From: Lachnoclostridium sp. UBA3775
Lineage (GTDB): Bacteria > Bacillota > Clostridia > Lachnospirales > Lachnospiraceae
Direction: 5' to 3'
Assembly (NCBI GenBank): GCA_002369525.1
Contig: DFFN01000146.1
Location: forward strand, 1-20,021
Length of the DNA: 20,021 nt
The notes beneath the pieces were generated by a model. It was not told the DNA's origin, did not search any database, and was given only the letters and a program-made list of their open reading frames with translations. The position numbers were made by a program, and so were the translations under genes. Below, piece by piece: positions 14,385-20,021 of the stretch (positions are counted from its first letter, which is position 1; every line of letters begins with the position of its first letter).

Positions 14385-14998
14385 TGTACAAAGTGACCTC
14401 CGTCAAGCCTTAAAGTACGATCCATTAAAGGCAGCAGTATTGTAGGATTATGCTCTGTTATTATCATGGCATATCCTTTTTCCTTTTCTTTCTTTAAAAG
14501 TCTTGCGATGCACTCGCCTCCATGCTCGTCAATTCCCGCAAGAGGCTCGTCAAGCATCAGATACTGATGGTTCCCCATCAGGGCAACGGCAATATTCACG
14601 CGTCTTCTCTGACCTCCGGAAAGTCTGTCAACGCGCTTTTTCCTGAAGCTTTCCATTTCGAGCTCTTCTACAAGATACTCTGCCCTTGCAGCATTTTCGC
14701 TTCCCTTAAGTGACGACCATGCATAAAGGTTTTCCGTCACCGTCAGTTCTTCAAAAAGCACTATTTCCTGGGGCACATAAGCGATCTTTGCCTTGGCTTC
14801 TTTTCCGTAAAGCCCGTCTACCTTCACTTCACCTGCATCCGGTTTCTGCACAAGCGCAAGCATCTTAAGGAGAGTGGTTTTTCCGCTTCCGTTCTTTCCG
14901 AGCAGCGCAATACCCTCCCCCGGGGAGATTGTCAGTGACAGATCATCCACGGCCGTAAACTTTCCGTAATTTTTTTTCAAACCGTTTGCTTCAAGCAT
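14381..14998 (-). CDS. ABC transporter ATPase
   Basis: A 205-aa nucleotide-binding subunit. Walker A GKNGSGKT (34-41), Q-loop Q77 in YVPQE, signature LSGGQ (126-130), Walker B LMLDEP (147-152), and switch H183 in ITEHN are all intact. The protein is a minimal-length ATPase without the C-terminal extension seen in the other two of the window. Start ATG 14998 follows GGGAGGT. It lies 33 bases after the methyltransferase and overlaps the first permease, so the four genes form one operon. Confidence 0.93.
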   Translation of the reverse strand: MLEANGLKKNYGKFTAVDDLSLTISPGEGIALLGKNGSGKTTLLKMLALVQKPDAGEVKVDGLYGKEAKAKIAYVPQEIVLFEELTVTENLYAWSSLKGSENAARAEYLVEELEMESFRKKRVDRLSGGQRRRVNIAVALMGNHQYLMLDEPLAGIDEHGGECIARLLKKEKEKGYAMIITEHNPTILLPLMDRTLRLDGGHFVQ

Positions 14999-15031
14999 CC
15001 GGGCATACCTCCCAAGAATTTTTATGGGTTA

Positions 15032-15823
15032 TCACAGCTTCTTAAGCACCGCCAATGCCGCATAGTGCAGGATTTCAAACTTTTCGGGAGCGATCCGTTC
15101 AAGCATCGCCTTATGCTCTGCATCCCATTTTGCAAGCTCTTCACCCGAAAGTGATGCTCCCACTCCCCTGCAGGCTTTCATCCTTCCGTGCCACGTTTCT
15201 TTGGTAAACGGCACCTGAAGGTCATATTCCTCGTGTTCTTCCATCCGGAAATATTCATAAGCGACATCAGGAATCCATATCGGATGCCTTGTTTCCCCGG
15301 CTCCCGACCATTTCGGGCTGTATTTAAGAACTATTTTTTCGCTTGCCCCGGCAATTTTATCCTCATAAGGCAGCCAGGCCATATAAAGTATCAGGAGCTT
15401 TCCGCCCGGCTTCAGAAGCTTTGCCAGTTTGGGCATGACTTTTTCATGGTCGAAATACCAGAAGCACTGGCAGGCCGTGATCACGTCAAAGCTGGCGTCG
15501 GGGAATTCCAGCTGTTCCGTCGAAACGGTCCTGAAATCTATATTCATGTTTCCGGCGTCCGCAAGTATCTTTGCCTGCTCTATCTGTTCGGGCGAAATGT
15601 CCGTTCCGATCCACTTGGCGCCGTAACGGTACATATTTCTCGGAAGCACACCCGTGCCGGTCCCGAGGTCAAGCACTTTCTGTCCGTCTGTACAAAGGCC
15701 CCTGTCAACTATTTTCCTGTAAAATTCTTCGGGATATATATCTCTGTACCTGGCATATTCCTCCGAGGTTCTGCCCCAGTCAAATGCCTTTCCGGCATCT
15801 ATCCTGCTGTCTGTAATCTCCAT
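15032..15823 (-). CDS. Class I SAM-dependent methyltransferase
   Basis: A 263-aa cytoplasmic enzyme. SAM-binding motif I is VLDLGTGTG (50-58), the acidic residue of motif II is D75 in WIGTDIS, and motif IV is FDVITACQCFWYFD (112-125), followed by LLKPGGKLLI. The substrate domain has an unusual Trp-rich part. An in-frame ATG at 15922 would add 33 residues, but a strong promoter (15864-15891) lies inside that extension, so I place the start at ATG 15823, 13 bases after GGAGG. The methyl acceptor is unknown. With luxS downstream, the operon would both make and recycle S-adenosylhomocysteine, which may be coincidence. Confidence 0.87.
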   Translation of the reverse strand: MEITDSRIDAGKAFDWGRTSEEYARYRDIYPEEFYRKIVDRGLCTDGQKVLDLGTGTGVLPRNMYRYGAKWIGTDISPEQIEQAKILADAGNMNIDFRTVSTEQLEFPDASFDVITACQCFWYFDHEKVMPKLAKLLKPGGKLLILYMAWLPYEDKIAGASEKIVLKYSPKWSGAGETRHPIWIPDVAYEYFRMEEHEEYDLQVPFTKETWHGRMKACRGVGASLSGEELAKWDAEHKAMLERIAPEKFEILHYAALAVLKKL

Positions 15824-15863
15824 TTGTTTTATCTGTCCTCCGGATGCTGAAAAAGTTACATCC

Positions 15864-15891
15864 ATTATATCAAAAAATGCCGGATTTTCAA
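15864..15891 (-). promoter_or_regulatory. Promoter of the methyltransferase/ABC operon
   Basis: On the minus strand TTGAAA (15886-15891), 16 bases, TATAAT (15864-15869). It is back to back with the plus-strand promoter at 15907, with 15 bases between the -35 boxes. Confidence 0.7.
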
Positions 15892-15906
15892 GAAAAAAAG
15901 AATCGT

Positions 15907-15934
15907 TTGACAAATTATGCATTCATAGTATAAT
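15907..15934 (+). promoter_or_regulatory. Promoter of the 737-aa kinase-like gene
   Basis: Perfect TTGACA (15907-15912), 16-base spacer, perfect TATAAT (15929-15934). The expected transcript start is near 15941, giving a short leader with TAAGGAG before ATG 15986. Confidence 0.8.
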
Positions 15935-15985
15935 TATTATAAAGAAACTCTTTTGTCTTTTCCTAATCAATAAGGAGAAAAAGCC

Positions 15986-18199
15986 ATGCCCACAAAAAAA
16001 CGTAAATTATTTTCCGAAAGGCTGGAAAAATCGATCAGCGTCGGCAATGATCAAAAGCTGACCGACGAATATAAAGAATACCTGTCTTCTCTTAAGACGC
16101 TGGACTCTACCATGGACGTCCTGTATGAAGAAAAAGACGGAGAATTGCCCGAAATCAGTGCCGAGGATCAAAAAAATCTGATCGGCAAGCTGGTCACCGC
16201 CACAAGTGCGGGAGAAAAATTTCTGAATCACATAAAAGAAAAGAAATTAAATATACCTGTTTCGGGAGTGGTTGACAGGCTTCAGAATACTCTGGCAAAA
16301 ACTTTCGTTGCGCTGAAGGATTACAATCCTTCCGTTTCCAAGACTTTAAAGGAAATCCACGAGGAGAGCAAATCTACCACAATTGACTTAAAGGAAAGAA
16401 ACATTAAGGCTCTCGGCAATATGCAGAATTCACGTATTCCCATGACCATCTATACTGCCAATGGCAAATCAAAGTCAGGGGTTTTTACCAAAGCCACACA
16501 TTTTTCATTAACGGATAAATTTAAAAAGGGCCTCGATACCGCCAAGACCCAGTGCAATAATCTTGGTGCTCAGGCTCTGGACGGCATGCTCACAACCATT
16601 AAGAAGACCCTTATCAACAACGGTGGTAAAAAATACGATAACACAAAAATAACGAAAGATACTTCCAACGACTATGTCCTTGCCTATCTTTTGAACGTAC
16701 TCAAAATAAAACATGAGCTTGCGCATAAAACAAAAATGAATCCGGGCATATTAAAAAGCACTTTGAATGAACTGGGCGTAAAAACCAATGATATATCCGG
16801 TGCCGCCTTTAAAACTCTCAGCAATGCCATGGATCCCCTTATAAAGCTGCCCGTTGTAATCAATGGTTTTTTCCTTGCCCTTCCTGACGGAGCAAGGCTT
16901 GACAACCGCAACAGTGCCTTGAGTGCCGTTGCCCGTCTTCTTGACAGTTCATCGCTTGTTGCCAAGTCCGAAAACATGAAATATATAGACCAAAACGGCA
17001 ATCGTGTGGACGGTACCTTCATGGAATTTGCAAAAGGAATCGACCTTGGCAATGATTTTTCCCTTGCAAAGCACATAAACGACAATCCCATGCAGACAGG
17101 CTCTGCACAGAGAAACAGTTTCATTAAAAGCCTTGCGGATCTTCAGATTATCGATGCGCTCTGCCTAAATGTGGACCGCCATTACCAGAATATGTCATAC
17201 AGGGTAGATAAAGAGGGAAATTTTATAGGTGTCCAGGGTTTTGATAACGACAGTTCCTTCGGACGCGGACTGCTGACCAACGAAAAAGTGAGATCGATTC
17301 GTGTCATCAGCGAATCCATGGCTTCAAAGATCAAAAACATGTCCTCTTCCATGCTGAAATTTTCGCTCAGAGGAACAGGCCTGCAGGAGCCTGAAATCGA
17401 TGCCGCCTGCAAAAGACTTAACCAGTTAAAACAGGCAATCCGTGCCAACATGATAAAAACCGTCAAAGACAATGAATTTGGTAATCTCTCAGCCGGAGAT
17501 GTCACACCTGAGAGGAATGAACATAATATCATTCACCATGTATTGGAAGAAATGCATGATGTGATCATAAGCCGCAGACAATCAAATATTCCTTTTGAGC
17601 CTTATACAGAAAAGATGCCTGAACTTACCAAGGTCAACACCGAGGAAAGACGCTTCACCGCAGGAGGTCTCCTGGATACGACCGAAAAGGTTTCTGAAAT
17701 GCTTAACAGCAAAATTTCCGGCTCAAGGCTATCCGACATTGATAAATTCGGAAGACGCAGCGAACAGTTCACAGACGTCCTCAATGCCGCCAAAATCATA
17801 CAGGATATGCCTAAAACGATCAAAAACATAAAGGGCTTTGATTCAAAAAGCATGCTTAACGGAGGATATGTTCCAAAGGAAGTATATGACACCATGGATC
17901 TCGGTTACAGTAACCTCCGTTCAACGATCTCAACCTATCTGAATAAGAAGGTCAGGGAAAGAAATGCCTCTTCCGTTGAAACCCTGCAGGGAAAAAATCC
18001 TTACGAGCAGAAACGAATCGATTTTGCCAAACAGCTTCTGCGCCTCGTCAACGAATATGAAGACATAAGAAAAGGTCCTGTTACCGAGGCAGATAAGAAG
18101 CTGCAGAATAAACTGTCCGAAAAAATGATCAACACAGAAATCAGTAATATGCGCAAACAGGCAAACAAAATTGCCAAAAATCAGAAAAACCTTCTTTAA
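15986..18199 (+). CDS. Large cytoplasmic protein with HipA/PI3K/FAM20-like kinase motifs
   Basis: A 737-aa Lys-rich protein without signal peptide or membrane segment. The centre has features of the atypical kinase fold. SGVFTK near residue 163 looks like the nucleotide-binding strand, and GTFMEFAKGID (343-353) like the hinge. NVDRHYQN gives D397 and N402, and GFDNDSSFG gives D420/D422. The D, D+5 N, D+23 D spacing equals that of HipA as I remember it (D309, N314, D332), and the wording also recalls the DRHHYE...DNGRGFG of FAM20C. About 120 residues of helical insert separate the first two elements. The N-terminal 150 and C-terminal 280 residues are helical and charged, without known domains. 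It is a single-gene unit with its own strong promoter and terminator. The fold is an inference from motifs; the substrate is unknown. Confidence 0.75.
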   Translation: MPTKKRKLFSERLEKSISVGNDQKLTDEYKEYLSSLKTLDSTMDVLYEEKDGELPEISAEDQKNLIGKLVTATSAGEKFLNHIKEKKLNIPVSGVVDRLQNTLAKTFVALKDYNPSVSKTLKEIHEESKSTTIDLKERNIKALGNMQNSRIPMTIYTANGKSKSGVFTKATHFSLTDKFKKGLDTAKTQCNNLGAQALDGMLTTIKKTLINNGGKKYDNTKITKDTSNDYVLAYLLNVLKIKHELAHKTKMNPGILKSTLNELGVKTNDISGAAFKTLSNAMDPLIKLPVVINGFFLALPDGARLDNRNSALSAVARLLDSSSLVAKSENMKYIDQNGNRVDGTFMEFAKGIDLGNDFSLAKHINDNPMQTGSAQRNSFIKSLADLQIIDALCLNVDRHYQNMSYRVDKEGNFIGVQGFDNDSSFGRGLLTNEKVRSIRVISESMASKIKNMSSSMLKFSLRGTGLQEPEIDAACKRLNQLKQAIRANMIKTVKDNEFGNLSAGDVTPERNEHNIIHHVLEEMHDVIISRRQSNIPFEPYTEKMPELTKVNTEERRFTAGGLLDTTEKVSEMLNSKISGSRLSDIDKFGRRSEQFTDVLNAAKIIQDMPKTIKNIKGFDSKSMLNGGYVPKEVYDTMDLGYSNLRSTISTYLNKKVRERNASSVETLQGKNPYEQKRIDFAKQLLRLVNEYEDIRKGPVTEADKKLQNKLSEKMINTEISNMRKQANKIAKNQKNLL

Positions 18200-18215
18200 A
18201 ATCAATTTCTTTTAA

Positions 18216-18254
18216 ATGAGTATGAATATATAATGATTCATGCTCATTTTTTTT
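18216..18254 (+). terminator. Terminator after the kinase-like gene
   Basis: ATGAGTATGAAT (18216-18227) pairs with ATTCATGCTCAT (18236-18247), 12 bp with one G-U and an 8-base loop, followed by seven T. Confidence 0.88.
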
Positions 18255-18276
18255 GCACAGAACAGCTGAAAAGAAC

Positions 18277-18305
18277 TTGACAGACAGCAGATGCAGTGTT
18301 ATATT
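18277..18305 (+). promoter_or_regulatory. Promoter of the GntR/ABC operon
   Basis: TTGACA (18277-18282), 17 bases, TATATT (18300-18305): near-consensus. Confidence 0.75.
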
Positions 18306-18327
18306 TGTATATATCGTACTTATACAA
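18305..18327 (+). promoter_or_regulatory. Palindromic operator, probable GntR site
   Basis: TTGTATA (18305-18311) and TATACAA (18321-18327) form a perfect 7-bp inverted repeat with a 9-base spacer, starting at the last base of the -10 box and covering the transcript start. A repressor bound here would block initiation. The GntR protein encoded 59 bases further on is the natural candidate, as YtrA-type regulators repress their own operon. Confidence 0.6.
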
Positions 18328-18385
18328 TATATGCATAATTAACATTTCGGCATTATTAGAAAGTCTCTATAAGGAGTATATGACC

Positions 18386-18775
18386 ATGAACATAAACATC
18401 AGCAATGCCAGCGGCGAACCCATATATCTTCAGATAGCAAACCAGATAAAAGCCATGATACTTGACGGCAAACTTGTCGCCGGAGACATGCTTCCCTCGA
18501 TGAGAAACCTTGCGATCGAGCTTCGCATCAGTTTCATGACAACAAAACGGGCCTATGAGGAACTGGAAGCCGAAGGCTTCATCGAGTCCTACACCGGTAA
18601 AGGTTCCTTTGTCAGGACTCAGACCCTCGAGCTTTTCAGGGAAGCCAAGATCAAGGAGATCGAAGGGCTGCTTTCGGAGGCCGGGAAAAAAGCTGCCGCT
18701 ATCGGCATAAGCATAGACGAGCTGCATGAAATGCTCGATTTGGTGAACGGAGGTCTGGACAGTGACTGCATATGA
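18386..18775 (+). CDS. GntR-family regulator, YtrA type
   Basis: A 129-aa DNA-binding repressor. The N-terminal winged helix has EPIYLQIANQIKAMILDGKL, then AGDMLPSMRNLAIELRIS and TTKRAYEELEAEGFIES, followed by the GKGSFV wing. The C-terminal part is a short helical stretch of about 45 residues, as in the YtrA subfamily, with no ligand-binding domain. Of two nearby ATGs (18380 and 18386) the second has the better 9-base spacing to AAGGAG. It overlaps the ABC ATPase start by 14 bases, the typical YtrA-ABC pair that reacts to cell-wall-active agents in other Firmicutes. Confidence 0.93.
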   Translation: MNINISNASGEPIYLQIANQIKAMILDGKLVAGDMLPSMRNLAIELRISFMTTKRAYEELEAEGFIESYTGKGSFVRTQTLELFREAKIKEIEGLLSEAGKKAAAIGISIDELHEMLDLVNGGLDSDCI

Positions 18776-19640
18776 AAATGCCATAGAAATAAAGAACCTG
18801 ACAAAACATTACGACGGCTTTACCCTGGAAAATGTCAGCTTTAATGTGCCCAAAGGCAGCATTATGGGCTTTCTCGGACAGAACGGCGCAGGAAAAACCA
18901 CAACGATAAAGAGTCTCCTTAACATCATAAAAATCGACTCAGGCGAGATAAAGCTTCTCGGACTTGACCACATCAAAAACGAACAGGGGATAAAACAGAG
19001 AATGGCTGTGATTTTTGACGAGATGCCTTTTCATGACATACTCACCGCAAAGAACCTGTCCAGAATTTTTTCCGGTCTGTGGAAAGACTGGGACAACAAA
19101 ATTTTCGGGGAATATCTTGAAAGATTCGGACTTCCCGCCGAAAAAAAGATCGGACAGTTTTCGAAGGGAATGAAAATGAAGCTGCAGATTGCCTGTGCGC
19201 TCTCCCACAATGCCGAGCTTTTAGTGATGGATGAGGCAACTACGGGGCTTGATCCTGTCGTAAGGGATGAAATCCTTCATATTTTCATGGAATATCTCAA
19301 GGACGGCGAGCGGAGCATACTGATGTCAAGCCACATCACCTCTGATCTTGAAAAAATAGCCGATACGGTGTGCCTCATAAACAAAGGGAAGATCCTGCTC
19401 AGCGGATGCAAGGACGAAATCCTTGAAAAGCATGCGATCATAAAATGCAGCAATGAAGAGGCAGAAGCTATAGATCCCGAAGATATTGTAAGCATCCGCC
19501 ACAATAATTTCGGTGCCGAGATCATGACCGACAAAAGAGAGGAAGCCGGCTATAAATACAAAGACTGTCTGATCGATCCGGCAAGCCTTGACGAAATAAT
19601 GCTTTACTATGTTCACAAAGGAGAAACGGGGTGGGAATGA
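18762..19640 (+). CDS. ABC transporter ATPase (YtrB-like)
   Basis: A 292-aa nucleotide-binding subunit. Walker A GQNGAGKT (39-46), signature FSKGMKMK (133-140), Walker B LLVMDEA (153-159), D-loop GLDP, and switch H191 in SSH are present. The Q-loop position reads MAVIFDEMPF, with acidic residues instead of Gln, as in the YtrB/LanF-type branch. The start is GTG 18762, 8 bases after GGAGG, inside the end of the GntR gene. The C-terminal 80 residues form an extra domain. Its stop overlaps the permease start. Confidence 0.92.
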   Translation: MTAYENAIEIKNLTKHYDGFTLENVSFNVPKGSIMGFLGQNGAGKTTTIKSLLNIIKIDSGEIKLLGLDHIKNEQGIKQRMAVIFDEMPFHDILTAKNLSRIFSGLWKDWDNKIFGEYLERFGLPAEKKIGQFSKGMKMKLQIACALSHNAELLVMDEATTGLDPVVRDEILHIFMEYLKDGERSILMSSHITSDLEKIADTVCLINKGKILLSGCKDEILEKHAIIKCSNEEAEAIDPEDIVSIRHNNFGAEIMTDKREEAGYKYKDCLIDPASLDEIMLYYVHKGETGWE

Positions 19641-20021
19641 TGAAATGCTTTGCCTCACTTTTATACCGGGAATTCCGCATATCCCGCAAATCGATCATTT
19701 ACGGTATGCTCACATGTTTCGGTTTTATCATTTTGTTCTGGCTTGTGATGATTTCAATTAAATCCGATGGCAGATTCAACAAGAGCATTATTGAAAACAA
19801 TATTTCAGGGATAAAAAAGCTGCCCATCGCCACAATGTTTATCATCCTGTATTGTTTTTCCATTACCGATACCCAGGGAAACAACCACAAGGCCGATGTA
19901 TCCTGCGGCTGGCAAAGCTACTCCTATACCCTTCCGGTAAGCCCGGTAATGAGGGCGCTTGCCATCTCAGCCTACAGGCTGATTCTTATCATATCCGGTA
20001 TTATCCTGAGCCTGATAAATG
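19637..20021 (+). CDS. ABC transporter permease, N-terminal part (cut by window end)
   Basis: The frame starts at ATG 19637, overlapping the ATPase stop (ATGA), or at the next codon, ATG 19640. It is open to the window end, 128 codons. Visible are a basic N-terminus (YREFRISRKS), a hydrophobic segment at about 20-40, a second at about 68-85 and a third beginning near 108 (RLILIISGIILSLI). Layout and coupling fit the membrane partner of the upstream ATPase. The part TDTQGNNHKADVSCGW with YTLPVSP resembles ABC-2 permeases that act with YtrA-type operons. Confidence 0.82.
   Translation, partial: MMKCFASLLYREFRISRKSIIYGMLTCFGFIILFWLVMISIKSDGRFNKSIIENNISGIKKLPIATMFIILYCFSITDTQGNNHKADVSCGWQSYSYTLPVSPVMRALAISAYRLILIISGIILSLIN

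Noticed and set aside
15824..15922. N-terminal extension of the methyltransferase from ATG 15922
   Set aside because: A consensus minus-strand promoter lies inside it and the frame has no ribosome site at 15922; the extension has no conserved motif.
1..20021. CRISPR arrays, tRNA or rRNA genes
   Set aside because: No evenly spaced repeat units, tRNA cloverleaf landmarks or rRNA-like conserved blocks were seen on either strand.

Overview
The window looks like the chromosome of a low-GC Gram-positive anaerobe, most likely a Lachnospiraceae member of the Butyrivibrio/Pseudobutyrivibrio kind. The reasons are AT-rich codon use, strong AGGAGG-type ribosome binding sites, sigma-A-like TTGACA/TATAAT promoters, many start/stop-overlapping operons, and a gene mix of lantibiotic-immunity-type ABC transporters, LytTR/GHKL signalling and a YtrA-type GntR regulator. 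The genus is an inference from style, not from a marker gene.

Left part (1-3170): the 3' part of a membrane-anchored extracytoplasmic protein cut by the window edge, then a bidirectional terminator. On the minus strand follow a CaCA-family Ca2+/Na+ antiporter, a coupled 61-aa membrane peptide and a hypothetical membrane protein. Next is a compact locus (2742-3089) with all the parts of a type I toxin-antitoxin module: a promoter, a leader that can hide the ribosome binding site, a 51-aa one-helix peptide with a basic tail, a terminator, and a convergent antisense RNA with its own promoter and terminator.

Minus-strand block 3168-7933: a two-component system plus ABC transporter of lantibiotic-immunity (LanFEG/LanRK) type, in the order 25-aa amphipathic peptide, OmpR-family regulator, permease, ATPase with an E-loop, permease, histidine kinase. 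Three direct repeats sit at the likely transporter promoter and are a good candidate binding site for the regulator.

Middle (7920-8790): no intact gene. It holds the decayed end of a tyrosine recombinase and a second decayed reading frame, which is a mobile-element scar. From 8787 a three-gene plus-strand operon encodes a six-helix membrane protein, a LytTR response regulator and an AgrC-like sensor kinase, without any visible AgrB/AgrD.

Minus-strand block 11389-15823: methyltransferase, ABC ATPase, two ABC-2 permeases, then luxS and a tiny Cys-ending reading frame coupled to the luxS stop codon. Divergent from it, a strong promoter drives a 737-aa protein (15986-18199). Its D-x4-N ... D-N-D motifs have the spacing of the HipA/PI3K/FAM20-like kinase fold, but I cannot assign it to a known family. 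The right end is a YtrA-type GntR repressor with a palindromic operator, an ABC ATPase and the start of its permease, cut by the window edge.

Together the window is dominated by envelope-stress, peptide-response and cell-cell signalling functions: three ABC export/immunity systems, two two-component systems, luxS and several very short peptide genes that standard length cut-offs would miss.
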